From Microbispora corallina (lineage in GTDB: Bacteria; Actinomycetota; Actinomycetes; Streptosporangiales; Streptosporangiaceae), in NCBI RefSeq assembly GCF_016863035.1, contig NZ_BOOC01000024.1:1-34718 (forward strand): DNA of 34,718 bases. Direction: 5' to 3'. Positions within the stretch are counted from its first letter, which is position 1, and every line of letters starts with the position of its first letter. A model generated the notes under the pieces. It was not told where the DNA came from. It did not search any database and saw only the letters and a program-made list of their open reading frames with translations. The translations under genes and the position numbers were made by a program. This document shows, one piece after another, positions 24,026-30,442 of this stretch.

Positions 24026-24811
24026 TCAGGAGGTGGCGGCGAAGGCGGCGTCCCAGGTGAGGCGGCCCACGACGCCGTCCGCGTCGAGGTGCCTGTCCCG
24101 CTGGAACTTCACGCACACCGCCTTGGACGCCGGGCCGTAGTCCCCGTCGGCCGTGATGTCGTAGCCCAGCTTCTTCATCTGCTGCTGCCAGGCGCGCACG
24201 TCGTCGCCGCTGGTGACCGGCGGATAGCGCAGCAGCCGTCCCGGCCAGGCCGGCGCGGAGGACGGCGGCGGCTCGGTCGTGCCGCCGCCGCCGCTGCTGC
24301 TGCCGGGCCGCGGGGCGCCCTTCTTGACCCACGCGTAGAGGGCGTCGCCGGGGCAGTCGGTGGAGTATCCGTCGCGGTGGCCCTTGATCTCACGGCCGGC
24401 GCCGCCCTTGTCCCGCAGGTACTCGACCGCGTCGAGGATCGCGTCGAGGATGCCGTCGGTCGGCTGGACGAGCCCGGCGTTGCCCACGAGGCCGAGCACC
24501 GCGTAGTGGCCGGAGTTGAGGCCGGGCCCGTTGGCGGCCGGCAGGTGGCCCGGCCCGCGTCCCACGAACACCTTGCGATGCGGGCAGGCGACCATGCTGT
24601 AGCCGATGTCGAGCCAGCCGTTGCCGTCCATGTGGAAGTTCTGGATCGACTTCACCATGGCCACGCAGAGGGCGTGGTCGTCGACGATCTTCGGATCCAC
24701 CCGGCCGCCGGTGTAGTGCACCTTCACGCCTCGTGTGGAGCTGAGCGGCGAGTACGAACCCTTCGGGGCACGCGCGCCCCATGCAGCGCGGGAGACGAGA
24801 TCGATGGCCAC
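24026..24811 (-). CDS. PGRP-family N-acetylmuramoyl-L-alanine amidase with PG-binding domain
   Basis: 261 residues. Residues 1-165 form a PGRP/amidase-2 domain starting SRAAWGARAPKG. The zinc ligands are intact: H32 (VHYTGG), H145 (GHRDG) and C153 (TDCPGD), with Y71 in the usual catalytic place. After a Ser/Gly/Pro linker (about 170-190) comes a PG-binding-1 domain with DVRAWQQQMKKLGYDITADGDYG and DGVVGRLTWDAAF. The enzyme should cleave the bond between MurNAc and the stem peptide. No signal peptide or membrane helix is present in the protein from GTG 24811 (SD GGAG upstream), so export, if any, is non-classical, as in phage endolysins. It is divergent from the AAA ATPase gene. Confidence 0.92.
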   Translation of the reverse strand: MAIDLVSRAAWGARAPKGSYSPLSSTRGVKVHYTGGRVDPKIVDDHALCVAMVKSIQNFHMDGNGWLDIGYSMVACPHRKVFVGRGPGHLPAANGPGLNSGHYAVLGLVGNAGLVQPTDGILDAILDAVEYLRDKGGAGREIKGHRDGYSTDCPGDALYAWVKKGAPRPGSSSGGGGTTEPPPSSAPAWPGRLLRYPPVTSGDDVRAWQQQMKKLGYDITADGDYGPASKAVCVKFQRDRHLDADGVVGRLTWDAAFAATS

Positions 24812-24974
24812 AGGGAATCTCCGGGGGGACCTGACGCTGGGACAGTTGAGCGTAGTGGGAACGATCGAACAGCTACGCCCTTTTTACCGAGATTGATAGG
24901 TTCAAACGGAGGTATCAGGTGCACCGGGCGGTAAATCCGTCGACATGCCGTTCTGACCTCAGGATCATGGTCTC
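24812..24974. promoter_or_regulatory. Divergent promoter region, amidase / AAA ATPase
   Basis: A 163-bp gap with a lower-GC core (TTTTTACCGAGATTGATAGG at 24881-24900). TTGAAC on the minus strand (24904-24899) is a possible -35 for the amidase gene, but no -10 at proper distance is evident. I see no clear promoter for the ATPase gene. Confidence 0.3.
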
Positions 24975-26102
24975 ATGTCCGTTGTGAAGGAGGTCGACTT
25001 CTCCGCCGAATCCCCCAGGCCCGCCCGCGAGCCGCTGCCCATGCGGATGTGGCTCGACGACGGCGACAGCCCGGCCGACGTCATCGACGCCCTGGCCCTA
25101 TCGCCGTTCGCGACGGGCGAGCAGCCCTTCTCGCGCAGCGCCACCATCGACCGCGTCCGCGCCGACGCCGTGATGACCGCCGAGGGCGGCCGCGTCCTGC
25201 GGGTGGCCCAGCACGTCAACGGCATGGAGTCGCGGCTCATCGCCGGCGAGGGCTGGACGCTGCGCGTGGTCCGCTACGCCAACCGGGCCGCCCTCGTGAC
25301 GGCGACGGCCGTCACCCAGGAGCTGGCCGGCGCGGTGCTGGAGGAGGCCACGAAGGGCGCCGAGGAGACCACGGCGGGCGAGGACCACGTCACCATGGGC
25401 TTCTGGTGGCGGTCGGGCCGCGGGCCGCAGCGCTCGGAGAAGCCGATCACCACGACGCCGTGGGAGCGGATCCGCGGGAACTACTCCCGCACGGCCGCGC
25501 CCGCCTTGGACGGGCTGATGGCCGTCCGCGCGGCGGACGTCACGGGCCGCCTGCTGCTCCTGCACGGGCCGCCGGGCACCGGCAAGACCACGCTGCTGCG
25601 CACGCTCGCGCGGGAGTGGGCGCCGTGGTGCCAGGTCGACTGTGTGCTCGACCCCGAGCTGCTCTTCAGCGACCCCGGGTACCTCATGGACGTCGCCGTC
25701 GGCTGGGACGGCGACGACGAGGACGAGGAGAAGCGGTGGCGCCTGCTCGTCCTGGAGGACTGCGACGAGCTGATCCGCGGTGAGGCGAAGCAGTCGACGG
25801 GCCAGGGCCTGTCCCGGCTGCTCAACCTGACCGACGGCCTGCTCGGCCAGGGCCGGGACGTCCTCGTGGCCGTCACCACGAACGAGGAGCTCGGCCGGCT
25901 CCACCCCGCCGTCGTACGGCCCGGGCGGTGCCTCGCGCAGATCGAGGTCGGGCCGCTGGACGCCGCGCAGGCGGCCGAGTGGCTCGGCGAGCCGGGCCGC
26001 GTCGGCCCCGCGGGCGCCACCCTGGCCGAGCTGTTCGCGCTGCGCGAGGGCCGCCCGGCCGGGCCCCCCGGGCCCCCCGCCTCCACCGGCCTCTACCTCT
26101 GA
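24975..26102 (+). CDS. AAA family ATPase with DUF5925-like N-terminal domain
   Basis: 375 residues. Residues about 20-165 match the layout of the DUF5925 domain found before AAA modules in actinomycetes. The AAA module has Walker A GPPGTGKTT (198-206), Walker B LLVLEDCDE (257-265), sensor-1-like AVTTNEELGRLHPAVVRPGR with an arginine finger candidate, and a short lid. Single AAA domain with the NPAVVRPGR-like end is characteristic of the FtsH/Cdc48-like branch. Function unknown; one partner could be the divergent amidase gene. ATG 24975 (MSVVKEVDFSAE) is chosen as the first plausible start; no strong SD is visible. The stop is 28 bp before the palindrome 26130-26143. Confidence 0.9.
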   Translation: MSVVKEVDFSAESPRPAREPLPMRMWLDDGDSPADVIDALALSPFATGEQPFSRSATIDRVRADAVMTAEGGRVLRVAQHVNGMESRLIAGEGWTLRVVRYANRAALVTATAVTQELAGAVLEEATKGAEETTAGEDHVTMGFWWRSGRGPQRSEKPITTTPWERIRGNYSRTAAPALDGLMAVRAADVTGRLLLLHGPPGTGKTTLLRTLAREWAPWCQVDCVLDPELLFSDPGYLMDVAVGWDGDDEDEEKRWRLLVLEDCDELIRGEAKQSTGQGLSRLLNLTDGLLGQGRDVLVAVTTNEELGRLHPAVVRPGRCLAQIEVGPLDAAQAAEWLGEPGRVGPAGATLAELFALREGRPAGPPGPPASTGLYL

Positions 26103-26129
26103 ACGGACCGGTCGCCCCGTCCGCGGCGG

Positions 26130-26143
26130 CCCCTGATCAGGGG
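26130..26143. terminator. 14-bp palindrome between convergent genes
   Basis: CCCCTGATCAGGGG is a perfect palindrome that can fold as a 5-bp stem with a GATC loop. It contains the stop codon (26139-26137) of the leftward small gene and lies 28 bp after the stop of the rightward ATPase gene, so it may terminate in both directions. Confidence 0.45.
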
Positions 26144-26502
26144 AGGCGGTCGGGCGCGATGGACTCAGGGGTGGGCCCGGCACGCCGGTCCAGAGCCTGC
26201 ACCCATTTCACGGCGACGGCGGCGACCTGGACCAGTTCCCCGCGCAGGCGGGTGGGGTCGTCCTCGGCGAACGCCTCGAGGACCTCCTCGTGCAGGATGT
26301 GACGCCACGTCAGGCGGCCTTCGGCGGCGGCATCGGCGACCGCGAGCTTGGCCCGGTCGGCGTCAGCTGTGTTCTCCGGCCCGGTGCCGTCGGCGTGTTC
26401 CTGAAAGCCCCACATGGCATCCTGGGCGGCGCGTTCGGCGGCCACGTCGGCGAGCACGCGGGCCAGCGAGCCGGGAAGGCCGTAGTCGCCGGGCTGGGTC
26501 AT
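26137..26502 (-). CDS. Small MazG-like / phage-type protein
   Basis: 121 residues. DVAAERAAQDAMWGFQEHADGTG, then a helix, then RLTWRHILHEEVLEAFAEDDP and LRGELVQVAAVAVKWVQALDRR. The EExxEAxAExD pattern with the following helix is like the metal-binding motif of all-alpha NTP pyrophosphatases (MazG superfamily). Very similar short proteins with the same opening are frequent in actinophages and actinomycete chromosomes. A housecleaning nucleotide hydrolase is possible but not shown. ATG 26502-26500 follows AAAGGA at 14 nt. The stop is within the palindrome 26130-26143. Confidence 0.85.
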   Translation of the reverse strand: MTQPGDYGLPGSLARVLADVAAERAAQDAMWGFQEHADGTGPENTADADRAKLAVADAAAEGRLTWRHILHEEVLEAFAEDDPTRLRGELVQVAAVAVKWVQALDRRAGPTPESIAPDRLP

Positions 26503-26672
26503 CGTCTCGGAGTCCTTTCCCCGGCAGCACCCTACTCGTCGTCCGCGGGCCCCCCGGCCCGATTCTCCTCAGCCGCACCTGGGATCGGATGACCACGGCA
26601 TTGACCATGCCCGCTACGCCGGCGATGAGCGCCGCCATCCCCTCATCAGCCGGTCCATTCGAGGGCGCGAGG

Positions 26673-26713
26673 CTTAAGGTGATCTGAAGGTCGGGCGACG
26701 TGGCGCTGAAACT
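26673..26713 (+). promoter_or_regulatory. 11-bp-phased direct repeats, likely response-regulator site
   Basis: CTTAAGGT (26673-26680), CTGAAGGT (26684-26691) and CTGAAACT (26706-26713) lie in an 11-bp register (offsets 0, 11 and 33). The match extends as CTGAA..TCGGG between the second and third copies. OmpR-family regulators bind direct repeats at about one helical turn, and such a regulator is encoded by this operon, so autoregulation is the natural reading. Confidence 0.5.
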
Positions 26714-26721
26714 CGGGACGG

Positions 26722-26755
26722 TCTCCTTGGGTCATCGGCACCACGACCAAGGAGA
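26722..26755 (+). promoter_or_regulatory. Hairpin sequestering the ribosome binding site
   Basis: TCTCCTTGG (26722-26730) is perfectly complementary to CCAAGGAGA (26747-26755), with a 16-nt loop; two more pairs form after a one-base bulge. The right arm contains the full Shine-Dalgarno AAGGAG of the gene starting at ATG 26762, so the folded leader would block initiation. Confidence 0.6.
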
Positions 26756-26761
26756 ACCGAC

Positions 26762-27148
26762 ATGCGGATCAAGACCTGGCTGCTCGTCACGGGCGCGGCG
26801 GCGGCGGTGGTCGCCGGCGGGTCCGGCATCGCCCTCGCCACCTCGGCGGGCCCCACGAACCCCGTCGCCGGCAGCCACGCGGGCAAGGACGCCAAGCCCG
26901 CCGACCAGGGCGTCGCCCCCCGGCAGGAGACGTTCTTCACGGAGGAGAGGATCGGCATCCTCGCCTCCGAGCTCGGGATCAGCGGCGCGCAGGCGCACGA
27001 CGTCGGCGGCCGGCTCGAGCAGCTGGCGGCCGCGAACGACGACAGTCTCAGCCCCGCCGACCCGGCCTTCATCGCGATCGCAGAAAGCGTGGGGAAGACG
27101 GCGCACGAGCTGGCGGCGGCAGTGGACACGCTGAAGAAGATGGGCTGA
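26762..27148 (+). CDS. Small exported protein upstream of the two-component genes
   Basis: 128 residues. The N-terminus MRIKTWLLVTGAAAAVVAGG and the following ALATSAG make a signal peptide with cleavage near residue 28-30, without lipobox. The mature part has a flexible, charged segment and then an alpha-helical region: RIGILASELGISGAQAHDVGGRLEQLA and FIAIAESVGKTAHELAAAVDTLKKMG, without Cys. I do not recognise a family. ATG 26762 has SD AAGGAG, which lies in the hairpin 26722-26755. The gene ends 10 bp before the response regulator, so its product is likely functionally linked to the system, perhaps as a ligand or accessory of the sensor kinase. Confidence 0.85.
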   Translation: MRIKTWLLVTGAAAAVVAGGSGIALATSAGPTNPVAGSHAGKDAKPADQGVAPRQETFFTEERIGILASELGISGAQAHDVGGRLEQLAAANDDSLSPADPAFIAIAESVGKTAHELAAAVDTLKKMG

Positions 27149-27158
27149 ATTGGGGGAC

Positions 27159-27830
27159 ATGAGAGTTCTGATCGTCGACGACGACGACGCCGTACGGCGG
27201 TCGCTCTCTCATGCGCTGCGCAGGGACGGCTACGCGGTCACCGAGGCGGCCGACGGGCTGAGCGCGCTCGACCGGCTCTCCCGGGTACGGCACGACGCGA
27301 TCGTCCTGGACGTCCTCATGCCGGAGCCGAACGGCCTCGAGGTCTGCAAACGGCTCAGGCGACGCGGCGACGACACCCCGATTCTCATGCTCACGGCCCG
27401 CGACCTGGTCGTCGACCGGGTCGCGGGGCTCGACGCCGGGGCCGACGACTACCTGGTCAAACCGTTCGCCCTCGAGGAGCTGCGGGCGCGGCTGCGCGCG
27501 CTGTTGCGGCGGAGCGGGGCGACCAGGGAGGTGCTGCGGTTCGCCGACGTCTCCTTGGACACGACCGAGCAGCGCGCCTCCCGCGGCGGCCGGGCCCTCG
27601 CGATGACCCGCACGGAGCTGTCGCTCCTCGAACTGTTCCTGCGCAACCCCCGCCGCGTCCTCACCCGGGAGATGATCTACGAGTCGGTCTGGGGGTACGA
27701 CGGGACGGGCGGCTCGACGGCCCTGTGGGTCCACCTCAGCTACCTGCGCGCGAAGCTGGAGGAGGGGGGCGGGCCCCGGCTCATCCAGACCGTGCGCGGC
27801 ATCGGGTACGTGCTGCGGGAGGAGCCGTGA
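27159..27830 (+). CDS. OmpR/PhoB-family response regulator
   Basis: 223 residues. The receiver domain (1-115) has the acidic pocket D8-D9 in VLIVDDDDAVRR, phospho-acceptor D51 (IVLDVLMPEP), T79-region LTAR and conserved K in DDYLVKPF. The winged-helix DNA-binding domain (about 125-223) contains ALAMTRTELSLLELFL, RVLTREMIYESVWG, and YLRAKLEEG with TVRGIGYVLR. ATG 27159 is 2 nt from GGGGGA, which is too close for an ideal SD; TTG 27150, three codons upstream, is the alternative. It is 10 bp after the exported protein and overlaps the kinase gene by 4 bp (GTGA). It probably binds the 11-bp repeats at 26673-26713. Confidence 0.96.
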   Translation: MRVLIVDDDDAVRRSLSHALRRDGYAVTEAADGLSALDRLSRVRHDAIVLDVLMPEPNGLEVCKRLRRRGDDTPILMLTARDLVVDRVAGLDAGADDYLVKPFALEELRARLRALLRRSGATREVLRFADVSLDTTEQRASRGGRALAMTRTELSLLELFLRNPRRVLTREMIYESVWGYDGTGGSTALWVHLSYLRAKLEEGGGPRLIQTVRGIGYVLREEP

Positions 27831-29188
27831 GCCTGCGGACGCGTCTCGGGCTCGCCGGCGGCGCGGTCGTGTTCTGCGCGCTGCTGGTCGCCTCGCTCAT
27901 CCTGTATCCGGCGATCGGCAGCAGGCTCCGCGACCAGATCGACCTGTCGCTCATCCAGACGGCCGCGAACTCGCCGCAGATCCTCGACCGGCTGAAGCAG
28001 AAGACCACCGAGCAGGGGTCGGCTCCGGCGGGATCGACCGGCATGGTGAGCGTGGGGAGCATCCAGCTCCAGTTCGTCCCCCCGCCGGTGGAACCGGGGC
28101 CCACCGACGCGTTCATCCCGGTCACCGAGCGGGACGCCGACGTCGCCCGCCTGCGCGACCGGCCGTACTTCCAGGACGTCTCGTTCCGGGGGGTCGACTA
28201 CCGCGTCTACACGGCGCCCGTCCCCCAGACGGAGGGCTCGCTCGTCCGCATCGCCCGGCCGCGGTCGGACGCGACCGCGACACTCGGCAGGCTGGGCGTC
28301 CTGCTGGTCGTGCTCACGACGGCCGGCGGGGCCCTGGCGCTCGTCGTGGCCCGGCTGGCGGCCGACCGTGTGCTGCGCCCGGTGGCGCGGCTGACGGAGA
28401 CGATCGAGCACGTCGCCGCGACCCAGGAGCTGTCGGCCCGCATCGCCGTACGGGGCGACGACGAGATCGGCCGGCTGGCCGGCGCGTTCAACGCGATGAT
28501 GGCGGAGCTGGAGGACTCGGTCACCGCCCAGCGGCGCCTGGTCGCCGACGCGTCGCACGAGTTGCGCACCCCGCTGACCAGCCTGACCACCGACCTCGAC
28601 CTGCTGGCCGACGGGCAGGGCCTGGCCGACCCGGCCGCCCCCGAGCTGGTCGGGACGGCCCGGGAGCAGGCCCGCCGGCTCGGGGTCCTCATCGGCGACC
28701 TGCTCGACCTGGCCCGCTACGGATCGTCCGCGCACCTGGAGGACGTCCGGCTCGACCTGCTCGCCGCCCACGTGGTGGAGCGCGCCTCCGCGCGGGCCCC
28801 GGGGCTGCGGTTCGCCGTCGACGGCGAGGCGACGCTGGTCCTCGGCGATCCCGACGCCCTGGAGCGCGCCGTCGGCAACCTGCTCGACAACGCGGTCAAG
28901 TGGAGCCCGCCGGGCGGCGCGGTCCACGTCCGTGTCCGCGACGGGGCCGTCACCGTGGAGGACGAGGGCCCGGGCATCGACGACGCCGACGCGCCCTACG
29001 TCTTCGACCGCTTCTATCGTTCGGCCGCCGCCCGCTCCCGGCCGGGCTCGGGTCTCGGCCTGGCCATCGTCCGCCAGATCGCCGCCGCCCACGGCGGAAC
29101 CGCCGCCCTGGCCCCGAGCCGGCGGGGCGCCCGGCTGACGCTGGCGCTCCCCCCGCTTCCGGCGGAGGCGCCTCCCGCGGAGGGCTGA
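27827..29188 (+). CDS. Sensor histidine kinase
   Basis: 453 residues. Helix 1 (about 8-27, LAGGAVVFCALLVASLILY) and helix 2 (about 155-177, LGVLLVVLTTAGGALALVVARLA) border an external domain of roughly 125 residues that is rich in Pro/Thr and has no recognised fold. A HAMP region follows (about 178-230), then the dimerisation box DASHELRTPLTSL with phospho-acceptor H244. The ATPase has the N box GNLLDNAVKWS, G1 DEGPGID and G2 RPGSGLGLAIV. GTG 27827 overlaps the regulator stop, with SD GGGAGGAG. The arrangement resembles MprB/TcrY-type systems but does not identify the stimulus. Confidence 0.95.
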   Translation: MSLRTRLGLAGGAVVFCALLVASLILYPAIGSRLRDQIDLSLIQTAANSPQILDRLKQKTTEQGSAPAGSTGMVSVGSIQLQFVPPPVEPGPTDAFIPVTERDADVARLRDRPYFQDVSFRGVDYRVYTAPVPQTEGSLVRIARPRSDATATLGRLGVLLVVLTTAGGALALVVARLAADRVLRPVARLTETIEHVAATQELSARIAVRGDDEIGRLAGAFNAMMAELEDSVTAQRRLVADASHELRTPLTSLTTDLDLLADGQGLADPAAPELVGTAREQARRLGVLIGDLLDLARYGSSAHLEDVRLDLLAAHVVERASARAPGLRFAVDGEATLVLGDPDALERAVGNLLDNAVKWSPPGGAVHVRVRDGAVTVEDEGPGIDDADAPYVFDRFYRSAAARSRPGSGLGLAIVRQIAAAHGGTAALAPSRRGARLTLALPPLPAEAPPAEG

Positions 29189-29190
29189 AC

Positions 29191-29212
29191 GGCGGCGTCC
29201 GGATCGGCCGCC
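29191..29212 (+). terminator. Hairpin after the sensor kinase gene
   Basis: GGCGGC (29191-29196) pairs with GCCGCC (29207-29212) around a 10-nt loop, 2 nt past the kinase stop codon. Short but all GC. Confidence 0.4.
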
Positions 29213-29287
29213 GCCCTCGCCGACGACCGGTGAGCGGCGCCTCACGGATGCCGTACCGTCCCATGTGCCGGATACGTAAACCATCCG

Positions 29288-30442
29288 ATGTGCCGCAACA
29301 GGCCGGAAACAACAATCGGCGAGGTGGTCACGCTGCTGTCGGCCGATCTGAGCCGTGTCGTCCTCCACCGGTGGGCCGTGGACGGCCGCGAGACCGGGGC
29401 GGCGGTCTACCTGGACCCTTTCGGGGACGGCGGGGAGCGGACCTGGCCGTACGTCCGGTGGACCTCCGAGGAGCGTGAGATCGGCTTCCCGGCGACCGAG
29501 CTCGTCCCCTCCTGGACGGCCGACGCGCCGCCGGGGGCGTGGCTGGAGGTCGAGATCCAGGCCCGCACGGCCGGGGGCGCGCTGACCAAGTGGTACGTCA
29601 TGGGCCGGTGGGCGGAGACCGGGGCCGACGTCCACCGCACCTCCCTGCCCGGCCAGGGCGACGACGACGGCGACGTGGCCGTGGACACCTTCGTCGCCGC
29701 CCGCCCGGTGGTCGCCTACCGGCTCCGCGCGACGCTGTACGGCGAGGGCGGCCGGGTCCGCTCCATGAGCGTCATGGCGTCGGCCGTGGCCGCGCACCCC
29801 GGCCCTCCGGCGGCGTCGGCGGCGAGCCGGGTCCCGATCGAGCTCGACGTGCCCCGGCGGTCGCAGAAGCTCCACGACGGGCACTTTCCGCAATGGGACG
29901 GCGGCGGCGCGTCATGGTGCAGCCCGGCGTCGCTTACGATGGTGCTGGACTACTGGGGCCGCGGGCCCGCGCCGGCCGACCTGGCCTGGGTGCCGGCCGA
30001 CGACCCGTGCCCAGCCGTCGACCACGCCGCCCGCGACATGTACGACCACAGCTACCAGGGCACGGGCAACTGGCCGTTCGGCGTCGCCTACGCCGGGCGG
30101 TACGGCCTGGAGGGCTTCGTCACCCGGCTGCGCTCCCTGGCGGAGGTGGAGCGTTTCATCGTCGCGGGGGTCCCGGTGATCACCTCCCAGTCGTTCCGTG
30201 AGCACGAGCTTCCCGGCTCGGGCTACTCGACGGGCGGTCACATCATGGTCGTCACGGGGTTCACCCGGGACGGCGACGTGATCGCCAACGACCCGGCCGC
30301 GCCGGCCGACGCCGGCGTCCGGCGGGTCTATCCGAGGGCCGCGTTCGAGCACGTGTGGCTGCGGGCCACGGGCAGCGGGGGGATCGCGCACGTCGTCCAC
30401 CCCCCGGACATTCCGCTTCCGACCTCCGAGGGAAACTGGTGA
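29288..30442 (+). CDS. C39-like family peptidase, no export signal
   Basis: 384 residues. The first about 180 residues are beta-rich (LHRWAVDGRETGAAVYLDPF, RWTSEEREIGFPATELVPSW). The C39-like cysteine peptidase domain follows (about 185-370), with catalytic C211 in GGASWCSPASL, H318 in GGHIMVVTGF and D335 in ANDPAAP. Actinomycete C39-like domain proteins with an unusual N-terminal sandwich are known but uncharacterised; bacteriocin-processing C39 is fused to ABC transporters, which is not the case here. No signal peptide or membrane helix. ATG 29288 lacks an SD; GTG 29327-29330 region codons inside the N-terminus are possible starts. The stop overlaps the next start (GTGA), so it leads a coupled three-peptidase operon. 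Confidence 0.85.
   Translation: MCRNRPETTIGEVVTLLSADLSRVVLHRWAVDGRETGAAVYLDPFGDGGERTWPYVRWTSEEREIGFPATELVPSWTADAPPGAWLEVEIQARTAGGALTKWYVMGRWAETGADVHRTSLPGQGDDDGDVAVDTFVAARPVVAYRLRATLYGEGGRVRSMSVMASAVAAHPGPPAASAASRVPIELDVPRRSQKLHDGHFPQWDGGGASWCSPASLTMVLDYWGRGPAPADLAWVPADDPCPAVDHAARDMYDHSYQGTGNWPFGVAYAGRYGLEGFVTRLRSLAEVERFIVAGVPVITSQSFREHELPGSGYSTGGHIMVVTGFTRDGDVIANDPAAPADAGVRRVYPRAAFEHVWLRATGSGGIAHVVHPPDIPLPTSEGNW

Noticed and set aside
24026..26502. Prophage or integrated element
   Set aside because: No integrase, att repeats, capsid, tail or terminase genes; only two proteins with phage-like relatives.
26363..26638. Minus-strand frame starting MAALIAGVAGMVNAVVIRSQ, a possible small membrane protein
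   Set aside because: After the first 26 residues it becomes Arg/Pro/Gly-rich shadow sequence and overlaps the MazG-like gene by 140 bp. The SD-like GAGGGG abuts the ATG with no spacing. It may be a decayed remnant but cannot be supported as a gene.
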